A stretch of 64,000 bases of DNA from Sphingobium sp. (lineage in GTDB: Bacteria; Pseudomonadota; Alphaproteobacteria; Sphingomonadales; Sphingomonadaceae), in assembly GCA_035196065.1 (NCBI GenBank), contig CP136575.1, positions 2,086,769 to 2,150,768 of the forward strand, given 5' to 3'. Shown in pieces: positions 55,860-64,000 of this stretch. The translations under genes and the position numbers were made by a program. The notes under the pieces were generated by a model. The model was not told where the DNA came from and did not search any database. It saw only the letters and a program-made list of their open reading frames with translations. How positions within the stretch are numbered: position 1 is the stretch's first letter; the number at the start of each line of letters is the position of its first letter.

Positions 55860-56501
55860 TCAGGCGTTGCGATAGCGCCAGTTGAGCAGCGGCCAGGTCA
55901 AGATAAGACCGGCGACAAACCCGCCAATATGCGCCCAGATGGCAATGTTCAGGCCTATGCCCGGGCCTGCAAAGCCGAGCATTAGGTTGAATGCCACCCA
56001 GCCGACCAGCAATTGCCCGGCATGAACCAATTTTCCGGGGATCGCCCCCCAATTGCGAGGGCGATTACGCGGGAAGAGCATCATATGAGCGGCGAACAAG
56101 GCCGATATCGCACCGCTTGCTCCAACGACGGGCAGCGGCGATTGCGGATTGGCAGCAACTTCTGCGGCGGCGGCGGCGGCAATGCCTGCTGCGTAAAGCA
56201 GAGCATAGGCCTTGCTACCAAGCACGCGCTCGATATTCGCACCAACCATCAACAGCATCAGCATGTTGAGCGATACGTGTAATATGCCGCCATGGAGAAA
56301 TGCTGAACTGATCGGAGTGAGCCACACGGGCAAAACAAAGCCGACGTCGCCCAATATGGCGTCACCCAGCGTGAACCTTGCCGGGATCAATGCCCCTGCA
56401 ATCGTAACAGCCGAATAAAGACCCGGAATAAGGACGACCAAAGCCAGCGCGATATTCACGCCTGCGATAAATTTGGTGACTGGTCCGGCAGTTGCGCGCA
56501 T
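55860..56501 (-). CDS. Rhomboid-family intramembrane serine protease
   Basis: A 213-residue membrane protein with six hydrophobic segments. The catalytic serine is S129 in the motif G127-A-S-G130, and the catalytic histidine is H191 in WAHIGGFVAGL. The HGGILHVSLNMLMLL segment is the conserved loop/helix 2 region. It cleaves membrane substrates within the bilayer; the substrate is unknown. It lies just downstream of greA on the same strand. Confidence 0.93.
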   Translation of the reverse strand: MRATAGPVTKFIAGVNIALALVVLIPGLYSAVTIAGALIPARFTLGDAILGDVGFVLPVWLTPISSAFLHGGILHVSLNMLMLLMVGANIERVLGSKAYALLYAAGIAAAAAAEVAANPQSPLPVVGASGAISALFAAHMMLFPRNRPRNWGAIPGKLVHAGQLLVGWVAFNLMLGFAGPGIGLNIAIWAHIGGFVAGLILTWPLLNWRYRNA

Positions 56502-56527
56502 CGCCTGTTACTGCCTGATTAGGCTGA

Positions 56528-57004
56528 TCAAATAAACTCGATCTTCTCGACGAGGTAATATTTGTCGCCAGATGGAACCGTAACCTCAATCTCTTCTTCG
56601 ACCTGACGGCTGATCAAGGCACGACCGAGCGGCGAGTTATAGCTTATCCGGCCCTTTTTGGCATCAGCCTCGGCTTCGCCAACAAGCTGGTAACGCACGG
56701 GCTTATCATCTTCATCGATCAACGTCACCGTTGCGCCGAAAACAATCTTGTCTCCAGACAGGGTGGTCGGATCGATGATCTGGGCACGGCTGATCTTGTC
56801 TTCCAGATCGGAGATCGATGCCTCAACCTGGCCCTGGCGTTCCTTAGCCGCGTGATACTCGGCATTTTCCGAAAGATCGCCATGCGCACGCGCTTCTTCA
56901 ATCGCCTCGACGATTTGCGGGCGCTCCTCACGTAGCCGCTTGAGATCTGATGTCAGCTTCTCAAAGCCCTCTGCCAGCATCGGCACTTTATCCATCGTAG
57001 CCAT
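56528..57004 (-). CDS. greA: Transcription elongation factor GreA
   Basis: A 158-residue factor that rescues backtracked RNA polymerase. An N-terminal coiled coil has the acidic tip ([31 protein letters not shown], with Asp-Leu-Ser-Glu-Asn-Ala-Glu at the tip), and a C-terminal FKBP-like domain contains SPLGRALI. Full length and typical. It lies between carB upstream and the rhomboid gene downstream. Confidence 0.96.
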   Translation of the reverse strand: MATMDKVPMLAEGFEKLTSDLKRLREERPQIVEAIEEARAHGDLSENAEYHAAKERQGQVEASISDLEDKISRAQIIDPTTLSGDKIVFGATVTLIDEDDKPVRYQLVGEAEADAKKGRISYNSPLGRALISRQVEEEIEVTVPSGDKYYLVEKIEFI

Positions 57005-57028
57005 GCGTTTACATGTCCTTCGCAGTCA

Positions 57029-57058
57029 AAACGTCCTTGAGGGCTGGAAGGCCAGCCC
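57029..57058 (-). terminator. Possible intrinsic terminator between carB and greA
   Basis: A seven-base perfect stem GGGCTGG/CCAGCCC (57041-57047 with 57052-57058) with loop AAGG lies between the carB stop and the greA start. On the minus strand a short T run in ACGTTTTG (57034-57027) follows about eight bases later. This could end or attenuate carAB transcription before greA. The distance to the T run makes it a weak call. Confidence 0.4.
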
Positions 57059-57087
57059 GCAAATTTTCAGCATTAGGGGAAGTGCTG

Positions 57088-60000
57088 TCAGACCTTATGA
57101 TAGTCTTGAAGTGGGCAAACTTCAAGTTTTCTCATACGCAGCGCCTCAATGGCCTGTGTTGCAGCGATGGAAGCGCTTGCCGTGGTGAAGTAACTTACCT
57201 TGTTCATCAGTGCCGATCGGCGGATGTCTTCGCTGTCTTTCAACGACTGCCAACCCTCGGTCGTGTTGAACACAAGGGCGATTTCGCCGTCGATGATTTT
57301 GTCGACAATATGCGGACGACCCTCGGCCACCTTGTTCACACGCTCGACGTTGATGCCCTGTTCAGCGAGATAGTCAGCCGTGCCGCCGGTTGCGCAGACG
57401 GTAAAGCCAAGCTCGATCACCTTTTGCACCGCAGCCACGATATGGGGCTTGTCGCTATCCTTTACGGAAACAAACAGCTTGCCCGATTGCGGCAGGACGA
57501 CCCCTGCCCCCAGCTGCGCCTTGGCAAAGGCCGTTGCAAAATCACGGTCAATTCCCATAACTTCGCCGGTGGACTTCATCTCGGGGCTTAGTACCGGATC
57601 GACACCCTGGAACCGGGCGAACGGGAAAACTGCCTCTTTGACCGCAATATAATCGATGTCGAGATCAATGGCGGGCAGGTCTTTCAGCTTTTCGCCTGCC
57701 ATCACGCGCGCCGCAATCTTCGCAATCGGCGCGCCAATCGCCTTGGCAACAAAAGGAACCGTACGTGAGGCGCGTGGATTGACCTCGATCAGATAGACCG
57801 AACCGTCCTTGACCGCGAACTGTGCGTTCATCAGGCCTTTGACCTTCAGATTGCGCGCCAGCAATTCCGCTTGACGGCGTATTTCGGCAATGATCGCATC
57901 GGGCAGGCTATAAGGCGGCAAGGTACAGGCGGAATCGCCGCTATGGACCCCCGCTTCCTCGATATGCTGCAAGATGCCAGCCACAACGACATCATCACCA
58001 TCGGCGACACAATCGACATCAACCTCAATGGCATCGCGCAGATAGCGGTCGATCAAGACCGGGCTATCGCCGGAAACGCGCACGGCGGTTTCGATATAGT
58101 TTTCGAGTTGCGCCTGCGTGTCGACAATCTCCATCGCCCGGCCACCAAGCACATAGCTGGGGCGCATCAACACCGGATAGCCGATGCTATCGGCGACTTT
58201 GATTGCCTCTTCACGGCTACGCGCAATGCCGTTTTCGGGCTGTTTCAGCTTCAGCTTGTTGATCAGCGCGGCAAAACGCTCACGATCTTCGGCAAGATCG
58301 ATCGCATCGGGCGAGGTACCGAGTATCGGAATACCAGCCTCTTCAAGCGCCTTTGCAAGGTTCAGCGGGGTCTGCCCGCCAAATTGCACGATCACGCCCT
58401 TCAACTTACCGCGCTGCTGCTCGACATGCAGGATTTCGAGCACATCTTCTGCGGTCAGCGGCTCGAAATAGAGGCGGTCGGACGTGTCATAATCGGTTGA
58501 AACCGTTTCCGGATTGCAGTTGACCATGATCGTCTCATAGCCAGCTTCCTCCAGTGCGAAGCAGGCATGGACGCAGCAATAGTCAAACTCGATCCCCTGC
58601 CCAATGCGGTTCGGGCCACCACCAAGGATGACAACCTTTTCGCGGTCCGAAGGCTGTGCCTCACATTCAGGCGCTCCAAAGATCGGCGCTTCATAGGTCG
58701 AATACATATAAGGCGTCTTCGCCTCGAACTCCGCCGCGCAGGTATCGATCCGCTTGAACACGGGGCGCACGCCCAGCTTGTGACGGGCCTTGCGCACCTC
58801 TGCCTCGGTAATTCCGCCTGTCATGGCGACAATGGCGTCGCGGATCAGGCCCGAACCGTGACGGATCGCGCTTTCCATGCCCGGGCGGACATGCGCAGAT
58901 TCCAGTGCGAGGAAGGCAAGCCGCTTATCCGAAAAGCCCATGGATTTCAGGCGGCGCATTCCTTCGGCATCCTGCGGGATGCCATTGGTCTTCACCTCTT
59001 CCTCGGCTGCGATGATTTCGGCCATGCGTTCAAGGAACCAGGGATCGAATTTGGAATATTGGTGCACTTCGGCAACCGACATGCCTTCGCGCAAAGCTTG
59101 CGCCGCGACAAGCAAGCGGTCGGGCGTCGCACGGGTCAGCGCGGCGGCCATCTCATCCTTGGAGGCACCCTTCAGCGCATCGACATAATTGAAGCCCGAA
59201 AGTCCGGTTTCAAGGCCGCGCAGCGCCTTTTGCATGCTTTCATGGATGTTCCGGCCGATGGCCATGACCTCGCCGACCGATTTCATCGCGGTCGAGAGAA
59301 TCGCTTCCGAACCCTTGAATTTTTCAAAGGCGAAACGCGGTATCTTGGTGACGACATAATCGATCGTCGGTTCAAAACTGGCGGGCGTTGCGCCGGTAAT
59401 ATCATTCTCGATCTCGTCGAGCGTATAGCCAACCGCCAGCTTTGCTGCGACCTTGGCAATCGGGAAGCCGGTGGCCTTGGATGCGAGCGCAGATGAACGC
59501 GACACGCGCGGGTTCATCTCGATCACGATCAACCGGCCATCCGCGGGATTGACTGCGAACTGTACGTTCGAACCACCTGTTTCAACGCCAATTTCACGCA
59601 ACGTCGCGATGCTCGCGTTGCGCATGATCTGATATTCCTTGTCGGTCAGCGTCAGCGCAGGCGCGACAGTGATCGAATCGCCGGTATGCACACCCATTGG
59701 ATCGACATTTTCGATCGAGCAGATGATGATGGCATTGTCCTTTTTATCGCGGACAACCTCCATCTCATATTCTTTCCAACCCAAAAGCGATTCTTCGATC
59801 AGCACCTCGGTCGTCGGGCTGGCATCAAGCCCGCCGGTAACGATCTGGATAAACTCTTCCCGGTTATAGGCAACGCCGCCGCCGGTGCCGCCCAACGTGA
59901 AACTGGGACGGATGATTGACGGAAGGCCGGTGCGTTCGAGCACAGCCAGCGCCTCTTCCACCGTATGCGCAATGCCTGAACGCGCGCTTTCCAGCCCGAT

Positions 60001-60414
60001 CTTGTCCATCGCATTGCGGAATTTGATGCGGTCCTCGGCCTTGTCGATCGCCTCTGCATCGGCGCCAATCATCTGGCAGCCATATTTGGCAAGCGTGCCA
60101 TCGTTGAACAGGGCGAGCGCGGTGTTGAGCGCAGTCTGCCCACCCATTGTCGGCAATACCGCGTCAGGCCGTTCTTTCTCGATGATCCGAGCGACGATTT
60201 CGGGCGTGATCGGCTCGATATAGGTCGCGTCGGCCATGTCCGGATCGGTCATGATCGTAGCCGGATTCGAATTGACGAGGATGATGCGATAGCCCTCCTC
60301 GCGCAGCGCCTTGCACGCCTGCGTACCCGAATAGTCAAATTCGCACGCCTGCCCGATGACGATAGGGCCAGCGCCGATGATGAGGATGGATTGAATGTCA
60401 GTGCGTTTGGGCAT
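57088..60414 (-). CDS. carB: Carbamoyl-phosphate synthase large subunit
   Basis: An 1108-residue enzyme with two homologous ATP-grasp halves. The first half begins [22 protein letters not shown] and contains [21 protein letters not shown]. The second half begins [19 protein letters not shown] and contains [21 protein letters not shown]. The oligomerisation region lies between them and an MGS-like allosteric domain is at the C-terminus (~980-1108). It makes carbamoyl phosphate for pyrimidines and arginine with CarA. carA ends four bases upstream. Confidence 0.97.
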   Translation of the reverse strand: MPKRTDIQSILIIGAGPIVIGQACEFDYSGTQACKALREEGYRIILVNSNPATIMTDPDMADATYIEPITPEIVARIIEKERPDAVLPTMGGQTALNTALALFNDGTLAKYGCQMIGADAEAIDKAEDRIKFRNAMDKIGLESARSGIAHTVEEALAVLERTGLPSIIRPSFTLGGTGGGVAYNREEFIQIVTGGLDASPTTEVLIEESLLGWKEYEMEVVRDKKDNAIIICSIENVDPMGVHTGDSITVAPALTLTDKEYQIMRNASIATLREIGVETGGSNVQFAVNPADGRLIVIEMNPRVSRSSALASKATGFPIAKVAAKLAVGYTLDEIENDITGATPASFEPTIDYVVTKIPRFAFEKFKGSEAILSTAMKSVGEVMAIGRNIHESMQKALRGLETGLSGFNYVDALKGASKDEMAAALTRATPDRLLVAAQALREGMSVAEVHQYSKFDPWFLERMAEIIAAEEEVKTNGIPQDAEGMRRLKSMGFSDKRLAFLALESAHVRPGMESAIRHGSGLIRDAIVAMTGGITEAEVRKARHKLGVRPVFKRIDTCAAEFEAKTPYMYSTYEAPIFGAPECEAQPSDREKVVILGGGPNRIGQGIEFDYCCVHACFALEEAGYETIMVNCNPETVSTDYDTSDRLYFEPLTAEDVLEILHVEQQRGKLKGVIVQFGGQTPLNLAKALEEAGIPILGTSPDAIDLAEDRERFAALINKLKLKQPENGIARSREEAIKVADSIGYPVLMRPSYVLGGRAMEIVDTQAQLENYIETAVRVSGDSPVLIDRYLRDAIEVDVDCVADGDDVVVAGILQHIEEAGVHSGDSACTLPPYSLPDAIIAEIRRQAELLARNLKVKGLMNAQFAVKDGSVYLIEVNPRASRTVPFVAKAIGAPIAKIAARVMAGEKLKDLPAIDLDIDYIAVKEAVFPFARFQGVDPVLSPEMKSTGEVMGIDRDFATAFAKAQLGAGVVLPQSGKLFVSVKDSDKPHIVAAVQKVIELGFTVCATGGTADYLAEQGINVERVNKVAEGRPHIVDKIIDGEIALVFNTTEGWQSLKDSEDIRRSALMNKVSYFTTASASIAATQAIEALRMRKLEVCPLQDYHKV

Positions 60415-60418
60415 AAAA

Positions 60419-61576
60419 TTAACTCATCATCCCTGCAAATTTCTCAAAGAGATAATGGCTGTCCTGCGGGCCGGGGCTCGCTTCGGGGTGGTATTGCACG
60501 GCAAAGGCGGGTTGGTCGGTCAGTTCGAAACCGCAATTGCTGTCGTCAAAAAGGCTGGTGTGCGTTGCGCGTGCGTTGGCTGGCAATGTTTCTACATCCA
60601 CAGCGAAACCATGGTTCATTGATGTGATCTCGACCGCGCCATCGGACAGGCGCTTAACCGGATGGTTGGCGCCGCGATGCCCTTGATGCATCTTTTCGGT
60701 CTTCGCACCCACGGCGAGGGCGAGCATTTGGTGGCCAAGGCAGATGCCGAACACCGGCTTTTTCGTCTCCAGCCATTGGCGGATCACAGGCACGGCATAT
60801 TCGCCGGTCGCCGCCGGATCGCCGGGTCCGTTCGAAAGGAACAGCCCGTCGGGCTGGTGCGCCATGATCTCTTCAAAACTGGCGGTGGCGGGCACGACAG
60901 TCACGTCGCAGCCGGTGTCGACCAGATTGCGCAATATGTTGCGCTTGATACCATAATCCAGGGCGACAACCTTCTTGCGGCCCTTGGCAGGCGTGACATA
61001 GCCTTGGCCCAATGCCCAAAGACCCGCGTCCCAGCCATAGGTCTGCAGCGTCGTTACATCCTTGGCGAGGTCGAGCCCTTCCAGCCCTGACCATGCATTT
61101 GCCTGGGCGAGCAAGGCGGGAATATCGAACGTGCCGTCGGCGCTATGGGCAATCACCGCGTTGGGCGCGCCTTTCGTGCGGATCAGCCGGGTAAGCGCGC
61201 GGGTATCGATGCCCGAAAGCCCGATCCGGCCATTGGCTGTCATCCAGTCGCGAAAATGTTGTGTGCTGCGGAAATTGGAAGGGCCGGTGACATCCTGACG
61301 AACGATTGCGCCCAGCGCATGCGGGTTGTTCGCCTCAATATCCTCAGGATTTGTGCCGACATTGCCGATATGCGGAAAGGTGAAGTTGATGATCTGCCCG
61401 GCATAGCTGGGATCGGTCATCACTTCCTGATAGCCTGTCATTGCGGTGTTAAAGCAGACTTCGCCAACCGCGCTGCCTTCTGCACCAAAGCCCCTGCCCC
61501 AGATCAGATCGCCACTTGCCAAAACCAATACGCCTGTCGCTCCGGTGGGCGCGCGCGTAGTGGTAGGGTCAGCCAT
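60419..61576 (-). CDS. carA: Carbamoyl-phosphate synthase small subunit (glutaminase)
   Basis: A ~385-residue glutamine amidotransferase that feeds ammonia to CarB. The N-terminal domain contains [25 protein letters not shown]. The class I glutaminase domain has the catalytic cysteine in FGICLGHQ and the His/Glu pair in [10 protein letters not shown]. The ATG at 61576 with AAGGA eight bases upstream is chosen over a TTG at 61594. Forms an operon with carB. Confidence 0.97.
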   Translation of the reverse strand: MADPTTTRAPTGATGVLVLASGDLIWGRGFGAEGSAVGEVCFNTAMTGYQEVMTDPSYAGQIINFTFPHIGNVGTNPEDIEANNPHALGAIVRQDVTGPSNFRSTQHFRDWMTANGRIGLSGIDTRALTRLIRTKGAPNAVIAHSADGTFDIPALLAQANAWSGLEGLDLAKDVTTLQTYGWDAGLWALGQGYVTPAKGRKKVVALDYGIKRNILRNLVDTGCDVTVVPATASFEEIMAHQPDGLFLSNGPGDPAATGEYAVPVIRQWLETKKPVFGICLGHQMLALAVGAKTEKMHQGHRGANHPVKRLSDGAVEITSMNHGFAVDVETLPANARATHTSLFDDSNCGFELTDQPAFAVQYHPEASPGPQDSHYLFEKFAGMMS

Positions 61577-61757
61577 GGTGGCGTCCTTTTTCAATAGAGT
61601 TTCTGGCGATGTCGCTAAGGCACCGCGCCTAGAGGCGGATTCCCACTACGTCAATGCCAAGCTTCGCGTTTCCACAGCTAAAACCAGACCCGTGCCGCCA
61701 TGAACGTGTTTCGCGGTGCATTTTGCCTTTCTTGCTCTGGCTGTGCTGCACAATGGA

Positions 61758-61774
61758 CGCTGAAACAAGTTCAG
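61758..61774. repeat. Small hairpin repeat of the type found in sphingomonad intergenic regions
   Basis: GCTGAAACAAGTTCAGC is a six-base inverted repeat (GCTGAA/TTCAGC) around ACAAG, with flanking GGAC on the left and ATGACG on the right. I recall the same motif as a common interspersed element in this order, but only one copy was noticed in this window, so the repeat status is inferred. Confidence 0.4.
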
Positions 61775-61836
61775 CATGACGTTGCGCTGATGTTTGGCTA
61801 TTGCCTCTATCATTCACATTGAACCCGAGAGAAACC

Positions 61837-62289
61837 ATGATTCGAGAAGACCTAAAGGCCGCCCAGATCGCCTCAATGAAGGCAGGCGAGAAGGAAAAGC
61901 TCGCCGCGGTGCGCCTGATCCTTGCCAAGCTGAAAGACCGTGACATCGAACTGCGCACACAATCCGCCCCGGCAGATGACGATGCCGTGGTCGTCGAAGT
62001 GTTGCAGAAAATGGTGAAACAGCGGCGTGAATCCATCGCCCTTTACGAACAGGGCGGGCGGCAAGAACTGGCCGATCAGGAAAAAAGCGAGCTTGCCGTT
62101 ATCGAAGGCTTCCTTCCCGCGCAGATGAGCGAAGAGGAAACCAACGCCGCGATCGAGGCGATCAAGGCTGAACTGGGCGCTAGCAGCGTGAAGGATATGG
62201 GCCGGGTGATGGCCGAACTGAAAGCCCGCCATGCCGCTAGCCTCGACATGAGCAAGGCGAGCGCGCTGGTGAAGGCAGCGCTTAGCTGA
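61837..62289 (+). CDS. GatB/YqeY domain protein
   Basis: A 150-residue protein from the ATG at 61837 (GAGAGAAACC upstream); the frame extends to 61801 without support. It matches YqeY: MIREDLKAAQIASMKAGEKEK at the start, VEVLQKMVKQRRESIALYEQGGR in the middle, IEGFLPAQMSEEE, and DMGRVMAELKAR near the end. This tRNA-amidotransferase-like fold may assist aminoacyl-tRNA handling. It is located just before dnaG, the conserved yqeY-dnaG order. Confidence 0.92.
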   Translation: MIREDLKAAQIASMKAGEKEKLAAVRLILAKLKDRDIELRTQSAPADDDAVVVEVLQKMVKQRRESIALYEQGGRQELADQEKSELAVIEGFLPAQMSEEETNAAIEAIKAELGASSVKDMGRVMAELKARHAASLDMSKASALVKAALS

Positions 62290-62301
62290 CATAAGGGCTG
62301 A

Positions 62302-64000
62302 ATGACCCTCACCCCGCAATGGCTTGATGAACTGCGCGCGCGGACAACGCTGTCCGCGTTGCTAGGCCGCAGCATGAAGCTGACCAAGGCGGGACGCGAA
62401 TATAAGGGCTGCTGCCCATTCCATAATGAGAAAACCCCCAGTTTTTACGTCAATGACGAAAAAGGCTTTTATCACTGCTTTGGTTGTTCGGCGCATGGCG
62501 ATGCGATCCGCTGGATGACCGACCAGCGCGGCCTATCCTTCATGGATGCGGTCAAGGAACTAGCCGAGGGTGCGGGGATGCAATTGCCGGCGCCTGACCC
62601 GAAGGCCGCGGCAAAAGCGGAGCGGGCGAACAGTCTGTATGACGTCATGGCGGCGGCCCAACAATGGTTTGTCACCCAATATCAGGGGCTCGAAGGCGCA
62701 GCTGCGCGTGCCTATTGCGAACGGCGCGGGCTATCGGCTGAAACAATCAAAACCTTTGGAATAGGTTTTGCCCCAGACAGTCGTGGCAAGCTGAAAGACG
62801 CGCTCAAGCAGTTTGGCGAAGACAAGCTTGTCGAAGCAGGTCTGTTGATTTCGGTGGATGGCAAAGACCCTTATGATCGCTTTCGCGGCCGACTGATGAT
62901 CCCTATCCGCGATCCACGCGGCCGTGTAATTGCCTTTGGCGGCCGCATATTGGGCGCGGGCGAGCCTAAATATCTGAACTCGCCCGACACGCCTTTGTTC
63001 GACAAGGGACGCACCCTTTACAATCTCGACAGGGCATCAGCGGCCTCGCGGGCTTCGGGGCGCGTGATCGTTGTCGAAGGCTATATGGACGTAATCGCAT
63101 TGGCGCAGGCCGGCTTTGAAGAAGCTGTTGCGCCGCTGGGGACCGCGCTTACCGAGCAGCAAATCGCAATGTTGTGGCGGATGGTGCCCAAACCCTTGCT
63201 ATGTTTTGATGGCGATTCCGCAGGACAGAAAGCATCATTTCGTGCAGCGGAACGTGCGCTTGGCGGCCTGAAACCGGGGAATAGCCTCGAATTTGTGACC
63301 CTGCCCGAGGGCCAGGACCCCGACGATGTAGTCCGTTCGGCAGGACCGCGCGCCTTTGCCGACCTGATCGACCAGAGCGAACCACTGGTCGATCGTGTCT
63401 GGAAAACCGAACTGGCGGCAGCACCGGTATCTACACCCGAAGACCGGGCAGGCCTTAAACAAAGGCTTGGCGTACATTTGGCCGCGATTGCCGATGGCGA
63501 AATCCGCCATCACTATGCGGAGGCATTTCGCGAACGCTTCGACATGCTATTCCGCCGCGCGACGCCCAACTTTGCGCCCTCTGCGCCGCGAAAGGGCCCA
63601 TGGCGGCCGAATACACCTCCCCCGGCCTCTGCTGAGGCAAAGGCAATCGGACATCAGGGACCGGATCTTCTCTTTCCAGCAATTCTTGCCGCACTGCTGC
63701 GAGACCCTGCGCAAATATTGCGCCATCAGGAAGTATTGGCGGGCTTTACACCGCGCGATCCCGGCCATGCGCGACTGCTTTCGGCCATGCTCGATTGCGC
63801 CCTATCGCGCCCCGCCAAAGAAATGCTTGATAGTACAGCCTTGCTTACCATATTAGGAGCAGATCTGTATAATATGGCTCAAGCCTTGTTACAGGGTAGC
63901 GGAACGGCCTTTGGGTTTAACCGTTTATCGCGTGACGAGGAATTGGCTGGGGCTGCGGCGACCAGTCAACTGGATGAAGCGATCCGGTTGATGAAGCAGC
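62302..64000 (+). CDS. dnaG: DNA primase (3' end outside window)
   Basis: The frame opens at the ATG at 62302 and runs without a stop to the right edge, giving 566 visible residues. The CHC2 zinc finger is present near residues 36-60 (CPFHNEKTPSF with the following CFGC). The TOPRIM core is visible with VVEGYMDVIALAQAG (Glu motif) and CFDGDSAGQKA (DxD-like motif), together with the RNA polymerase-domain motif FGGRILGAGEPKYLNSPDTPLF. The helicase-binding C-terminal domain begins near the edge. The start is 12 bases after the yqeY stop. Confidence 0.96.
   Translation, partial: MTLTPQWLDELRARTTLSALLGRSMKLTKAGREYKGCCPFHNEKTPSFYVNDEKGFYHCFGCSAHGDAIRWMTDQRGLSFMDAVKELAEGAGMQLPAPDPKAAAKAERANSLYDVMAAAQQWFVTQYQGLEGAAARAYCERRGLSAETIKTFGIGFAPDSRGKLKDALKQFGEDKLVEAGLLISVDGKDPYDRFRGRLMIPIRDPRGRVIAFGGRILGAGEPKYLNSPDTPLFDKGRTLYNLDRASAASRASGRVIVVEGYMDVIALAQAGFEEAVAPLGTALTEQQIAMLWRMVPKPLLCFDGDSAGQKASFRAAERALGGLKPGNSLEFVTLPEGQDPDDVVRSAGPRAFADLIDQSEPLVDRVWKTELAAAPVSTPEDRAGLKQRLGVHLAAIADGEIRHHYAEAFRERFDMLFRRATPNFAPSAPRKGPWRPNTPPPASAEAKAIGHQGPDLLFPAILAALLRDPAQILRHQEVLAGFTPRDPGHARLLSAMLDCALSRPAKEMLDSTALLTILGADLYNMAQALLQGSGTAFGFNRLSRDEELAGAAATSQLDEAIRLMKQ

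Noticed and set aside
58567-59496. 309-residue plus-strand frame opposite carB
   Set aside because: Antisense to the ATP-grasp core of CarB; no coherent domain.

Overview
This 64 kb window is a chromosomal segment of an alphaproteobacterium, most likely a member of the Sphingomonadales (Sphingopyxis/Sphingorhabdus/Sphingomonas-like). This rests on gene order and protein character, not on a database search. Pointers are the block dusB-ntrB-ntrC-ntrY-ntrX-hfq-hflX beside mazG, a tandem double-domain Hfq, fused IspDF, TrmFO, pyruvate dehydrogenase E1-beta with its own lipoyl domain next to ftsB and eno, and carAB-yqeY-dnaG. Nearly all of it is coding. No rRNA, prophage, insertion sequence or CRISPR array was seen; two tRNA genes are present.

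Layout. 1-6.1 kb: rlpA tail, D,D-carboxypeptidase, tmk, holB, metG, tatD-like nuclease and a membrane aspartic protease, all on the plus strand with short gaps or overlaps. 6.1-16.2 kb: mazG facing a long minus-strand run of dusB, ntrBC, ntrYX, double hfq and hflX, which joins nitrogen two-component control to RNA regulation. 16.2-22.9 kb: ispDF, a CinA-family amidase, a COQ10-like protein and lipA, then a compact bicarbonate module (SbtA-type permease, PII-like SbtB-type protein, beta-carbonic anhydrase), a PNPOx-like protein and an M14-like peptidase. 22.9-30.1 kb: putP, small zincin, ettA, M28 peptidase with small lipoprotein, MFS transporter and a UbiC-like lipoprotein. 30.2-35.2 kb: tRNA-Pro(UGG), tRNA-Ile2(CAU), a polysaccharide deacetylase-like protein coupled to a soluble histidine kinase, an Lrp regulator and a TPR protein. 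35.4-42.3 kb: gyrA, lysoplasmalogenase, NAD(P)H-hydrate dehydratase, trmFO, EF-hand protein and a degenerate squalene-synthase-like protein.

42.4-49.4 kb is the most distinctive region: two consecutive, paralogous three-gene cassettes, each a TadG-like protein with a von Willebrand factor A domain followed by two TadE/TadF-like pseudopilins. No Tad ATPase, secretin, prepilin or peptidase gene is nearby. 49.4-53.6 kb holds pdhB, pdhA, ftsB and eno on the minus strand. 53.7-55.9 kb holds a four-gene plus-strand operon of small Lys/Ala-rich, mostly membrane-anchored proteins behind three stacked palindromes, then a DUF4170-type gene. The window closes with rhomboid protease, greA, carB and carA on the minus strand and yqeY and dnaG (cut by the right edge) on the plus strand.

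Genes are tightly packed. Many same-strand neighbours share 1-4 bases at stop and start, and five convergent pairs overlap at their 3' ends. Reported CDS coordinates include the stop codon. Several starts were moved inward from the longest reading frame, with the reason given in each entry.
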